64,000 nucleotides of DNA from an uncultured Muribaculaceae bacterium (GCA_910586565.1 CAJUIT010000002.1:62001-126000), one strand, 5' to 3'. Counted from the first letter of the stretch, positions 54,271 to 62,385 are shown. The notes: a model not told the origin generated them from the letters alone. Numbers and translations are program-made.

Positions 54271-55083
54271 TTAAGCATGTTTCGCGGCGGGTGATTCAAG
54301 CAGTTTGCGATAAATCACGTAATCCTCCTCCTTGAAAACATTGAACACCACAGTAGTGACCGACGAATTGCGGTGAGTGCGGAAATAAGCGTTCACCGTT
54401 GCCACGGCAATATCGGCAGCCTCGGCATGGGGGAAATGAAATTCGCCTGTTGAAATGCAACAGAATGCAATCGACGAAAGATTTTTCTCATCGGCCAATG
54501 CCAGGCAGTTGGTGTAGCAATCGGAAAGCAGGCGGCAATCCTTTTCGGTGGGTGCGGGGCCGTAGACAATCGGTCCCACCGTATGAATCACCCACTTGGC
54601 AGGGAGATTGTAGCCGCGTGTTATCTTTGCTTGCCCCGTTGGCTCATCGTGCCCCTGCCGGTGCATTATGTCGGCGCATTCGCGGCGCAGCTCCATCCCC
54701 GCCGCCGAATGAATGGCGTTGTCGATGCATCGGTGGAGAGGCACGAAACATCCGAGCATCTGCGAGTTGGCGGCATTCACGATAGCATCGACCTGCAACC
54801 GGGTGATGTCGCCCTGCCACAAACGCAGCCTCGGGTCGAGAGGCGAGCACGGAATGGAATCGAGAGTCACCACCCCTTTCTCGTCGCGCTGCAGCGCAAG
54901 CTCATCGTCCTGCAGGCGCAGAAGCTTGTCGTCGAGAGGCCGTGGAGCCCTCACATTCATGAGAGCCCTCAGCAAATCGCGCTTCTCCTTCACTGTGGAG
55001 GGGATTGAGATACGGGAATACTCCGGTTGCTCGGCAAGGAGCGACCGGAGTAGTGTGTCTAATCTTTCATTTTCAGAAATCAT
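54271..55083 (-). CDS. Zinc-containing macrodomain protein (ADP-ribosyl hydrolase)
   Basis: A 270-residue protein. An N-terminal helical extension (about 1-85) precedes a macrodomain: WQGDITRLQVDAIVNAANSQMLG, then the zinc motif GCFVPLHRCIDNAIHSAAG (Cys112, His117, Cys119), then GQAKITRGYNLPAKWVIHTVGP. This is the Zn-macro type that is genetically linked to SirTM in Gram-positive pathogens, where it reverses SirTM-catalysed ADP-ribosylation. It overlaps the end of the flavoprotein gene by 11 nt and is followed after 20 nt by the sirtuin gene. Confidence 0.9.
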   Translation of the reverse strand: MISENERLDTLLRSLLAEQPEYSRISIPSTVKEKRDLLRALMNVRAPRPLDDKLLRLQDDELALQRDEKGVVTLDSIPCSPLDPRLRLWQGDITRLQVDAIVNAANSQMLGCFVPLHRCIDNAIHSAAGMELRRECADIMHRQGHDEPTGQAKITRGYNLPAKWVIHTVGPIVYGPAPTEKDCRLLSDCYTNCLALADEKNLSSIAFCCISTGEFHFPHAEAADIAVATVNAYFRTHRNSSVTTVVFNVFKEEDYVIYRKLLESPAAKHA

Positions 55084-55474
55084 AGTGAATCAGAGTGGGG
55101 GGAGTTGTTCGCAAATCGAAGTAGTCGGCCGATTCGGCAGGCAGACGCAGATAAACCAAATCCTTATAGGTTTTGTAGAGATGGGGCAACACCGGGTTGG
55201 TGTTGAAAATCTCCTGCTGAACCTCATCGGGGATATCGAAATCAATGGTTCCTGAAACGCGGGCGAACGATGCGCCCTTCAGGTCGAGAATAGCCACATG
55301 AGGGTTAGCCTGCAACTGAGCGTAAACCTCTTTTTTAGGCGATGTGGCGAAATAGATGTCGTTCCCGTCGATTTTCATTATCTGGAAAATGCGCACGTGC
55401 GGACGGCCGTCGACCGAAGTGGCAAAGGCCACTTCCTTGTTCTTTCCGAACACTTCCAAAAGTTTCTCGTTCAT
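55073..55474 (-). CDS. Pyridoxamine 5'-phosphate oxidase-like flavin-binding protein
   Basis: A 133-residue split-barrel protein: EVAFATSVDGRPHVRIFQIMKIDGNDIYFATSPKKEVYAQL in the order typical of small PNPOx-like FMN proteins. It may bind FMN, F420 or haem and act as a reductase; the substrate is unknown. It overlaps the macrodomain gene by 11 nt, so translation is likely coupled. A 20-bp sequence upstream (55488-55507) resembles the outer arm of the hairpin element at 21810. Confidence 0.88.
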   Translation of the reverse strand: MNEKLLEVFGKNKEVAFATSVDGRPHVRIFQIMKIDGNDIYFATSPKKEVYAQLQANPHVAILDLKGASFARVSGTIDFDIPDEVQQEIFNTNPVLPHLYKTYKDLVYLRLPAESADYFDLRTTPPTLIHYDF

Positions 55475-55524
55475 AATTTTCTCTTAAGCAGATGTTCAAA
55501 TTAAATTTTGCGACACCATCACCA

Positions 55525-56196
55525 TTAGTAGCCGATGGTGAAACGCTCCTTGTGATGGGCGGGCTCGGCAAGCTCATCGACCATTGCCTTGGCATAATCC
55601 TCAACCGAGATGAAACTGTTGCCATCCTTGTCGAAAATCATATCGTCCTTTCCGAGACGATAAACCCCTGTGCGTTTGCCGGGACCTTTCGCGCCCATAT
55701 CGCCGAGATTGCCGGCAGGCGAGAAGAACACCCAGTCGATATCCTTTTCGGGCATAAGGGTGTTGAGATAGAATTCACCGAGCGATTTAACGCCGGGGAG
55801 CCATTCGGCGGGAAGTGTGCCGGTGTCGACCAGACGCACGCCGGGCTTTACAAACAATGTGCCTGCGCCGCCCACGATGAGCAGACGTTTCACACCTGCT
55901 TTCTTTGCAGCCTCCAGAATCTTGGGATAATTTGTGAGCGTATCCTCATAGATGTTGGGATTGGCCCAGCCGGGGTTATAAGCGCTGATTACATTCTCAT
56001 AGCCACGGAGATCGTTCTCAAGGCTTTTTTCGTCGGCAACATCCACCTTTTTAACGGTGAGCGCCTCGTTTTGGATTTTAATTTTTTCGGGATGGTTAAC
56101 AAGTGCCTCCACCTGATAACCACGGTTAAGAAGTTCGTTAAGGATGGCGGAGCCCACAAAACCGCTCGCGCCGATAAGAGCTACTTTTTTATTCAT
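55525..56196 (-). CDS. NAD(P)-binding oxidoreductase (atypical SDR, NmrA-like)
   Basis: A 223-residue Rossmann protein. KVALIGASGFVGSAILNELLNRGY (4-27) is the dinucleotide loop GxxGxxG. VIS-type strands and RLLIVGGAGTL and WVFFSPAG follow the atypical-SDR pattern, without the classical YxxxK dyad. Members are often redox-stress or quinone-related reductases and are commonly divergent from a HxlR gene, as here. First gene of the minus-strand operon; promoter candidate at 56248-56276. Confidence 0.88.
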   Translation of the reverse strand: MNKKVALIGASGFVGSAILNELLNRGYQVEALVNHPEKIKIQNEALTVKKVDVADEKSLENDLRGYENVISAYNPGWANPNIYEDTLTNYPKILEAAKKAGVKRLLIVGGAGTLFVKPGVRLVDTGTLPAEWLPGVKSLGEFYLNTLMPEKDIDWVFFSPAGNLGDMGAKGPGKRTGVYRLGKDDMIFDKDGNSFISVEDYAKAMVDELAEPAHHKERFTIGY

Positions 56197-56247
56197 ATTG
56201 GTGCAGATATTTATTTGTTATTCAAATTACTATACTTTCTATACCTC

Positions 56248-56276
56248 AAATATAGCCAAAAGGTTCACCCTCAAGG
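56248..56276 (-). promoter_or_regulatory. Promoter of the oxidoreductase-macro-SirTM-tannase operon
   Basis: -7 TATATTTG exact (56248-56255); CAAG (56273-56276, CTTG on the minus strand) 17 bp away is a weak -33. The 255-bp gap between divergent genes is the likely HxlR binding region. Confidence 0.5.
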
Positions 56277-56393
56277 AGCACACACCGGGCTTTCAGTTGG
56301 TTTCATAGATGTTAGTAATGGTGAGTTTCAGAAACATCGGGGCATCACCCATTCCAAATATTAACAATAGTTAACATCAATAAAAGCCACACT

Positions 56394-56425
56394 ATTGCGG
56401 AGTGTTGCAGAATTGCTTACTTTTG
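56394..56425 (+). promoter_or_regulatory. Promoter of the HxlR gene
   Basis: -33 ATTG (56394-56397), 20-bp spacer, -7 TACTTTTG exact (56418-56425). Confidence 0.6.
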
Positions 56426-56451
56426 TAGAGTAATCTCTCACTCAAACCACT

Positions 56452-56832
56452 ATGGAACGGAATTTCAATAAAAACGAACTTTATCCCGACTGCCCGATCC
56501 GCAACATTCTCAACCGAATAAGCGACAAATGGACACTCCTGGTGCTCTACACGCTCAACGGGCATGAGTCGTTGCGTTTCCGCGACCTGTCGGCCGAACT
56601 TCCCGACATATCTCAAAAAATGCTTGTGCTCACACTGCGCACCCTCGAAACCGACGGATTTGTGAAGCGCAAGGTCTACGCCGAAGTGCCCCCGAGAGTG
56701 GAATATATGCTCACCGACCGCGCCCACTCGCTGTTTCCCATCATCAACGAGCTCATTCAGTGGGCAAAGGACCACATGAACGAGATTCTTCTCGACCGCA
56801 CCCGCGCCCTCTCGGCCGAGGAGGGAAATTAG
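56452..56832 (+). CDS. HxlR-family winged-helix transcriptional regulator
   Basis: A 126-residue MarR-related regulator: CPIRNILNRISDKWTLLVLYTLNGHESLRFRDLSAELPDISQKMLVLTLRTLETDGFVKRKVY in short conserved blocks. Cys14 begins the CPI motif; the equivalent Cys in B. subtilis HypR (Cys14) and nearby Cys in YodB sense hypochlorite and quinones. Divergent from the oxidoreductase operon, so it probably controls that operon and itself in response to electrophiles. The response itself is inference. Confidence 0.93.
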   Translation: MERNFNKNELYPDCPIRNILNRISDKWTLLVLYTLNGHESLRFRDLSAELPDISQKMLVLTLRTLETDGFVKRKVYAEVPPRVEYMLTDRAHSLFPIINELIQWAKDHMNEILLDRTRALSAEEGN

Positions 56833-56865
56833 CCTCCTATCCGCAATGGCTGTGTGTTAAAATTT

Positions 56866-56912
56866 GAACTGCACTCCAAAAGCTTTTTTGTAAGGCTTTT
56901 GGGGTGCAGTTC
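56866..56912. terminator. 18-bp hairpin after the HxlR gene
   Basis: GAACTGCACTCCAAAAGC (56866-56883) pairs with 56895-56912 through one G-U. A T-run lies in the loop side. It is about 33 nt after the hxlR stop. Confidence 0.6.
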
Positions 56913-56925
56913 ACCTCTTTGGGAG

Positions 56926-57109
56926 TGAAGTCATCTTGACTTTTTACCGAAAGTTAAAATAATTATCTTTTGTCAACCCCGGCGGTCTTTACGGGCCGGT
57001 TTGCCCCTCGTTGTCGGTCACGATGCCCGCATCGCTTCCTCCTCCTCAGGCCAAACCAGCTCCGTAAATCCTCGCCGGTGTTAACAAATAAAAAGTCAAG
57101 ATGACTTCA
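56926..57109. repeat. Inverted-repeat-bounded hairpin element, copy 4
   Basis: Perfect 21-bp outer arms at 56926-56946 and 57089-57109. Imperfect inner arms pair GTCAACCCCGGCGG (56972-56985) with a region ending GTTAAC at 57084. The apex has TCGGTCA, stem CGATGC/GCATCG with loop CC, then CTTCC at 57014-57039. The total of 184 bp is nearly the same as the 183 bp of copy 1. It fills the gap 56833-57143. Confidence 0.8.
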
Positions 57110-57143
57110 GTCTTTTTAGAAAATGACGGGTAGAAAATCCCTA

Positions 57144-57497
57144 TCACTTGTTTTTCGCTGACTTCACAGCTGAGGATGAAGCCTCGCTGTTTTTTGCGGC
57201 TTTTACCACTGTGGCATCATACCCGATTTTTTTCAGCGCCTTCACCAACGATTCTTCCGATGTTTTTTCGGGGTTGTAAGTGATGTTGACCTTCTGAGCC
57301 GGAATTGAGGTGTTGATTTTTTTCACGCCTTTCTCAAAACGCAGGTTCGTTTTAATTTTCTTCTCACAGTTTGCACACGACATTTTGGGAGATACGGTAA
57401 AAGTGACCTCACGCGTGGTGTCGGCAGAGGCTGTAAATGATAAAACTGCCACGGCAATAGCCGCGATGACGGTTCTGACGGATTTAGAGAGTTTCAT
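57144..57497 (-). CDS. Exported heavy-metal-associated (HMA) domain protein
   Basis: A 117-residue protein with a signal peptide (TVIAAIAVAVLSFTASA). It has one HMA fold with the metal site MSCANCEKK (residues about 38-46) and the usual GVKKINTSIPAQKVNITYNP and GYDATVV strands. It probably binds a soft metal such as Cu(I) in the periplasm. Ser/Lys-rich tail. Lies downstream of the TonB receptor (76-nt gap) on the same strand. Confidence 0.9.
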   Translation of the reverse strand: MKLSKSVRTVIAAIAVAVLSFTASADTTREVTFTVSPKMSCANCEKKIKTNLRFEKGVKKINTSIPAQKVNITYNPEKTSEESLVKALKKIGYDATVVKAAKNSEASSSAVKSAKNK

Positions 57498-57573
57498 TAT
57501 TCTATAGATGTTTATTTATTAAATGTTTGTTCCGGATTATTTTTATCACTGACGGTCTTTAGGAACTCCAAAA

Positions 57574-59631
57574 TCAATATTTTGTGAAAGTATATCTCAC
57601 GCCAACATAGGCCATTGCCCCCTGCACGGGACCATAAACCATTGTGGCGTCGAAATTGTCGCCCCAGGGATTGTCGGCACCAATCACCGGAGTTTTCTGC
57701 CGGTAACCGGTAAGGTTTTCCCCTCCGAGATAGATGCTCCAGTGGCGGAAGTTACGTGTAATCTGTGCGTTCAGGGTGGGAAAAGCCTTGTAGCGGGTAT
57801 CCCACAGCTGGGTGGAACCGTCGAATTTGGGAGCGGGCATCCTTCCGCCCCCCGTGATTCCAAGTGTTACATCAAACTGCCATATTCCCATCATAGGGGA
57901 ATAGCCGATTGAGAAGAGCCCTTTCGAGCGCGATGTGAGCGGCTTATCGGTAAGACCTCTACCGTAGTCGACCTTCACATCATTGTAGCGGTAGGCGGCG
58001 GTGACAGTGAGGTCGTCGAGGAGCTGAAATGTGATGTCGGCCTGCAAGGCATGTGAGAATGATTTCCCGGGCAGATTGCCGATATATGCCACAGCAGGTG
58101 AACGGTCGAAGTCAACGATAGCCTGGTGCCTGAAATCGGTGTAGTAATATTCGGTGTTCCACGACAAATCCCTGTCGAAAAGGCTCACGGTGCCCGACAG
58201 TCCGCCTCCGAAATTCCATGCCTCCTCCTGCTGCAGGTCAGGGGCGATTATTATCTCGCGCGACGAAGCCAGCAGGTGGCTGTTGTCGGCCAAAGCATGC
58301 GGTGTGCGGTAGCCTTTTCCGGCCGATATGTGAATCGACAACGGGTCGGCCACATTCCATCGGGCATGCACACGCGGTGTGAACATGTTGCCGTAAATTG
58401 AGCTGTGGTCATAGCGCACCCCACCCATCACAATGAGTTGCGAGTTGAGGTTGAAAGTGTACTGAGTATACCCTCCCGGCGTTGTCTCATCCTCGTCGAG
58501 ACGCAGGAGAGGATTGAAGTTGGTGCGCGCCAGACGGAACGACTGCCGGTAGCTGTCGATATTCACGCTCAGCCCTACCGAAAGTGAATGGAGTGTGCCG
58601 AAATCCCGCTCAAACATCAACGAGCCGTAGAGATTCTTTTGATTAACGTTATACACCCTGTGCCCGTAGTTTCCCTTCTGGCTGTGAACCGAGCCTGCAA
58701 CAATCAGGGCCACATTGCCACCGCTCTCATCGTTGAACATGTAGGCATTCTTCACCCACGCTTCTCCACGACGGGTTGTAATGTCAATCTGATAGGGGTG
58801 GTCAATGTTGGCGGCATGGTGGGTGGTCTGACCGCTTTCGCGCTTTTCATCGAGATATTTGGCGGCAGCCTGAAATATGTAGCTGTCGCTGATGTGTGCC
58901 CACCGGTTCATTACCGAGAACTGCCTTATCGCCGGGCTGTCGGCGAATCCGTCGCCATTTTCGTCGTGCGTGGCAAATGAATTTTCGCCATGCAACAGCA
59001 GTGCCGACGACAATTTCCCTGAAAGATGGATATTTCCTGCGGCGTTTGCCTCAAGCTTTCCCATGTGGTCGGCAAAAACGTTAAGCGACAGCGAGGGGTC
59101 GGTCTGCGGTTTGAGCATCTCCACGTTTATCTGCCCTGTCACCGACTCATAGCCGTTTTTCACCGAGCTTGCTCCCTTCGACACCTGGATTGATTCCATC
59201 CAGGGCCCGGGGATGTAGGAGAGCCCGTATTGCGCTCCGGCGCCGCGCAGGTTGGGAATGTTTTCCGTCAGGTTCTGAACGTATGTGCCGAGGAGGCCGA
59301 GTAATTTTATCTGGCGGGCTCCTGTTGCGGCATCGGAATAGTTCACATCAACCGACGGACTTGTTGAAAAACTTTCCCCAAGGTTGCAACATGCCGCTCT
59401 TTTGAGTTCCGACGCATTGATGCGCTCGGTGCCTGTGGCAGTTCCCCGCAGGCGTGTCAAGCCACGTTTTCGCGGTGTTACCACCACTTCGTCCAAATCG
59501 GAATAGATTGATAAAGAATCGGCCGGCACCTCATCTGAGGGGGGCGATTGAGGCTGCGCACCGCTTTGAGCGTGCGATGCAACTGAAGCTGCCACACAAA
59601 GCAGCAGCGGAAAGTATCTGTGAATGGTCAT
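57574..59631 (-). CDS. TonB-dependent outer-membrane receptor, probably metal related
   Basis: A 685-residue receptor with signal peptide (LLLCVAASVASHA). The TonB box and plug start at DLDEVVVTPRKRGLTRL (about 45-62), followed by TERINASELKRAACCNLGESFSTSPSVDVNYS. A 22-strand-type barrel ends in VGVRYTFTKY. The length is typical of siderophore/metal receptors rather than SusC. Its place between a Cys/His-rich exported protein and an HMA protein argues for transport of copper or another transition metal, or a metal chelate. The AACC in the plug is a common feature of this group. Confidence 0.92.
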   Translation of the reverse strand: MTIHRYFPLLLCVAASVASHAQSGAQPQSPPSDEVPADSLSIYSDLDEVVVTPRKRGLTRLRGTATGTERINASELKRAACCNLGESFSTSPSVDVNYSDAATGARQIKLLGLLGTYVQNLTENIPNLRGAGAQYGLSYIPGPWMESIQVSKGASSVKNGYESVTGQINVEMLKPQTDPSLSLNVFADHMGKLEANAAGNIHLSGKLSSALLLHGENSFATHDENGDGFADSPAIRQFSVMNRWAHISDSYIFQAAAKYLDEKRESGQTTHHAANIDHPYQIDITTRRGEAWVKNAYMFNDESGGNVALIVAGSVHSQKGNYGHRVYNVNQKNLYGSLMFERDFGTLHSLSVGLSVNIDSYRQSFRLARTNFNPLLRLDEDETTPGGYTQYTFNLNSQLIVMGGVRYDHSSIYGNMFTPRVHARWNVADPLSIHISAGKGYRTPHALADNSHLLASSREIIIAPDLQQEEAWNFGGGLSGTVSLFDRDLSWNTEYYYTDFRHQAIVDFDRSPAVAYIGNLPGKSFSHALQADITFQLLDDLTVTAAYRYNDVKVDYGRGLTDKPLTSRSKGLFSIGYSPMMGIWQFDVTLGITGGGRMPAPKFDGSTQLWDTRYKAFPTLNAQITRNFRHWSIYLGGENLTGYRQKTPVIGADNPWGDNFDATMVYGPVQGAMAYVGVRYTFTKY

Positions 59632-59783
59632 CAGGCAATAATATATCTTTTAGCAAATTATTTGAAGCTGAGATAAATCGGAAACCAAACTGAGGCAACG
59701 TGATTATTAGGCTTTGTTTTTCAGTAATTTAAACAGTTCCTTATCGGTGCCACGGTTTCCATGCAAAAAAGATATACCGTTGC

Positions 59784-60203
59784 TTAAATCAGAAGGCGGC
59801 ACAACATGTGCAACCTCTCCGTGGGTGGAGGTGACGACGGATTAGCCTCCTCGAGCCGGCGCAGCCGGCTTTCCGCGGCAATCGTCGGCAAATGATTGCT
59901 GACAGCAGGCACGCAGCATGGTTGCAACGTGAATTCGGGGGATGCGGGTGTCACAGAGCCGCCTCTCACCACCTGCGGCACAACCCGATGCAACACGTAG
60001 GTCATGCAACCGGCTGTCACATCGGGTTGTCCGTGGGAGGGAGTGTGGCAATCGCGGGCACAAGGCATGTCGTGTGCAGGCAACAACACAAACGAATGGC
60101 CCGAATGGTGACAATGCCCCACAGTGACACCGGCTCCCATCACCGGAGTGATGCACAGGAGCACGATACACATGATTATGTTGCACAGTCGTTGCATTGC
60201 CAT
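59784..60203 (-). CDS. Cys/His-rich exported protein of a metal operon
   Basis: The ATG at 60203 (MAMQRLCNIIMCIVLLCITP) is chosen over an upstream in-frame start because a full consensus promoter (60223-60255) lies inside that longer frame. The 139-residue product has a signal peptide ending at MGAG. GHCHHSGHSFVLLP and CARDCHTPSH, and a later CC pair, could bind metal. Proteins with this HCHHxxHSF pattern accompany TonB receptors and HMA proteins in Bacteroidales, as here. No enzyme motif. Probably a periplasmic metal-binding or sensing protein. Confidence 0.75.
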   Translation of the reverse strand: MAMQRLCNIIMCIVLLCITPVMGAGVTVGHCHHSGHSFVLLPAHDMPCARDCHTPSHGQPDVTAGCMTYVLHRVVPQVVRGGSVTPASPEFTLQPCCVPAVSNHLPTIAAESRLRRLEEANPSSPPPTERLHMLCRLLI

Positions 60204-60222
60204 GTTGTGTGGTTTGTCACTG

Positions 60223-60255
60223 CAAAGATAGCACAATTTGCCCGGTTGGAACAAA
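60223..60255 (-). promoter_or_regulatory. Full consensus promoter of the metal operon
   Basis: -33 TTTG (60252-60255) and -7 TATCTTTG (60223-60230), both exact, spacing 21 bp, minus strand. Start point near 60217, leader about 14 nt. Confidence 0.7.
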
Positions 60256-60264
60256 TGAGTTATA

Positions 60265-61155
60265 TCACTTGTAGAGCGACTCGGCCAAAGCTTGAACGCC
60301 ATCCTCGCCGGGGAGTGAGGGGTAAGCCTCAACCAGAGCGGCGGCAAAAGCGGCGGCGTCGGGGAGCGATGCGCGCAATTCCTTCACTTTATTGAGATAG
60401 GCTATGCGGAAACGCACTTCGTCAACTCCGGCAGGCATGCCGTGACCGCCTACAAAAAGTGTGGCTCCGGTTGCCAGACAAGCCTCAAGTTCGGCAAGAC
60501 GGGCATCCACACCGGCGATATCTGCGGCATAGAGAGTGTTGATGTGAGCTTTAGCGGGAGCCCAATGCGAATAAACGGCATCTTTACCCATAAGGATATT
60601 GGCTCCGGGGAAATCGTTTGCAGCACCTTTGAGGAAGGTGAACGGCACCCCACCCAGAGTTACTGTGGCACCGAACGGCACCTCAACGGTCTCGCCTGTG
60701 GGGAGCGGTTCGATAGAGTCGCCGTAAACCTCGGCGAAATGAGCCATCATGCCGCTGTAGTCGGGCCCCTTCACAACCTCGGGCATCCCTTCGGGCATGA
60801 GGATTGTGGCATCGGCGGTGTTGCCGAGATGGAAGTCGGCGATGCGGTGAGCCACAGGTTTTCCGAGCGATGCGAGGTAGGAATCGTAGGCTGCTGCATT
60901 AACTTTGAACAACGGCTGCTCGAGCGTTACGAGCGAGTCGGCTCCTTCAATAATGAAGCTTGCATCGCCCATTTGGTCGTCGGTGAGATAGATGTGGAGT
61001 TTGAAACCGTTGAGGTCGCGCACATCAAAGTGGCCTGCCGCAACAGAATCGGCGGCAACGGGCGATTCGGAGTCGGCAGTGTCAGCGGCCTGTTTGCGGC
61101 CCGAGCATCCCACCAGTGCGAGAGATGCCATTGTGATTGCAAGAAGCTTTTTCAT
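60265..61155 (-). CDS. Lipoprotein with metallo-beta-lactamase-like fold, degenerate metal site
   Basis: A 296-residue lipoprotein (LLAITMASLALVGC, Cys17). The order of elements fits a metallo-beta-lactamase fold: a strand with ASFIIEGADSLVTLEQP, a helix with YDSYLASLGKPVAH, then ADFHLGNTADATI where HxHxDH should stand, TGETVEVPFGATVTLGGVPF, and FVGGHGMPAG near 240. Several metal-binding residues of the canonical motif are absent, so catalysis is doubtful. Divergence or co-regulation with the adjacent AraC gene cannot be told. Promoter at 61186-61217. Confidence 0.75.
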   Translation of the reverse strand: MKKLLAITMASLALVGCSGRKQAADTADSESPVAADSVAAGHFDVRDLNGFKLHIYLTDDQMGDASFIIEGADSLVTLEQPLFKVNAAAYDSYLASLGKPVAHRIADFHLGNTADATILMPEGMPEVVKGPDYSGMMAHFAEVYGDSIEPLPTGETVEVPFGATVTLGGVPFTFLKGAANDFPGANILMGKDAVYSHWAPAKAHINTLYAADIAGVDARLAELEACLATGATLFVGGHGMPAGVDEVRFRIAYLNKVKELRASLPDAAAFAAALVEAYPSLPGEDGVQALAESLYK

Positions 61156-61185
61156 TACTGTAAATCTTTAGTTAATTATACATTG

Positions 61186-61217
61186 CAAAGATAGCTTCAT
61201 GGCAACTGACAACCAAC
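61186..61217 (-). promoter_or_regulatory. Promoter of the 60265-61155 lipoprotein gene
   Basis: -7 TATCTTTG exact (61186-61193), 20-bp spacer, -33-like GTTG (61214-61217), minus strand. Leader about 25 nt. Confidence 0.55.
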
Positions 61218-61318
61218 ACGTTACCTTTTGGTTAGATACTTACCTCAATTTCAGTAATGATGGTTTTCAACTTGTTGCGAACCGGTTAATTATTGTTAAC
61301 AAATTACCTCAAGGCCCG

Positions 61319-62209
61319 TCAAATATCGCCGCCATTTTTTTCACAGTTTGCCCTGAACGCTGTTGGAGACAGGCCGGTGTGCTTTTTGAAAAATTTGCAG
61401 AAAGCCGCCATCTCTGAAAAATGGAGTTCGGTTGATATATCCTGCACCTGCATTTTAGTGTCTTTCAGCAGCAGGGAAGCCTGTTGCAGCAGCTCGTCGC
61501 GGATAACGGCATAGGGCGTTTTGCCCAGTTTGTCGCGAACCACGCGCGACAGATGTTTCGACGACAAACAGAGTTTCCCGGCGTAGAAATCAACATTATG
61601 CTCCGATTTGTAGTAGCGCCACACAAGTTTCAGAAAGCTTCGCAGAATGGTATCCTGACGATCCTCCACCCCTTCACCTTCGGGCGTGATGCGGTGTTTG
61701 TGATGCATTATATTTCCCGCTTCGAGCATGAAAGAGCGGAAGTGGGTGTGGCACATTTCGGTTCTGAAACAATGGTTGGGGGTGTGCATCACTTTCAGCA
61801 TCATCTCAAGCGGCACCGCCAGGGTGGCCGTTTCATTCTCATCAAGCGCAAGCACGGGGATTGAGTGCCGGTCCTTGAAGGATTCAGAGTCGGCCGGTTT
61901 CAGGCCGTTGAGCGCCTCGTTGGTGAAGATGTAGTTGGGGAGCAGGCACCATGCCTGCAGGTCGTTGCTCATGTCAACAAACTCAACAGGTTCCCACACA
62001 AGCATGTCGATGAAACAGCCGGCTTTTATGCGTGTGATGCCCGAACCGACGCGCAGCGTTAGCGTTCCCGCCGTAACAAGCAGAAAAATGCGGCATTCCT
62101 GAACGGATAACCCCGCAAGCCGGGGAAACTGTTCGGGGCATAGCAACAGCACCCTGTTGTCGACTGAGTTTTCGGCAGGAAAGATTTTTATCAATTCGGA
62201 TTGGGTCAT
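61319..62209 (-). CDS. AraC-family transcriptional regulator
   Basis: The ATG at 62209 (MTQSELIKIFPAEN) is preferred; the frame is open 50 codons further upstream, but those residues do not look like the family. About 296 residues: an N-terminal cupin-like sensing domain (LRVGSGITRIKAGCFIDMLVWEPVEFV) and a C-terminal double HTH (DFYAGKLCLSSKHLSRVVRDKLG ... VQDISTELHFSEMAAFCKFFKKHTGLSPTAFR in blocks). It diverges from the RND efflux operon and most likely regulates it. Confidence 0.92.
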   Translation of the reverse strand: MTQSELIKIFPAENSVDNRVLLLCPEQFPRLAGLSVQECRIFLLVTAGTLTLRVGSGITRIKAGCFIDMLVWEPVEFVDMSNDLQAWCLLPNYIFTNEALNGLKPADSESFKDRHSIPVLALDENETATLAVPLEMMLKVMHTPNHCFRTEMCHTHFRSFMLEAGNIMHHKHRITPEGEGVEDRQDTILRSFLKLVWRYYKSEHNVDFYAGKLCLSSKHLSRVVRDKLGKTPYAVIRDELLQQASLLLKDTKMQVQDISTELHFSEMAAFCKFFKKHTGLSPTAFRANCEKNGGDI

Positions 62210-62356
62210 AAGTGTCTGTTTAAAATTAATTTTACTATTCCCGTGCGGGAGGGTCAATATCATGAAACGCTCCCCGCTGACTGCGGAATCGGAATCACTT
62301 TCGGGCCTAAAATTAACACAAATGCGCACATTGGAAAACATAATTACATCTAAATT

Positions 62357-62385
62357 CACATTATTTCACAATAATGCACATAATG
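62357..62385. promoter_or_regulatory. Candidate operator in the AraC/RND intergenic gap
   Basis: The palindrome CATTATT-TCAC-AATAATG (62359-62376) sits in a run of three CACATTATT/CACATAATG-like words (62357-62385). It lies 58 bp upstream of the -7 box of the efflux operon, a plausible activator position. Confidence 0.45.

Noticed and set aside
59784..60347. A longer form of the Cys/His-rich protein starting at 60347
   Set aside because: The extra N-terminus overlaps the neighbouring lipoprotein gene and a full consensus promoter; the shorter form has a normal signal peptide.
61319..62359. A longer form of the AraC regulator starting at 62359
   Set aside because: The 50 additional residues lack family features and would extend into the candidate operator.
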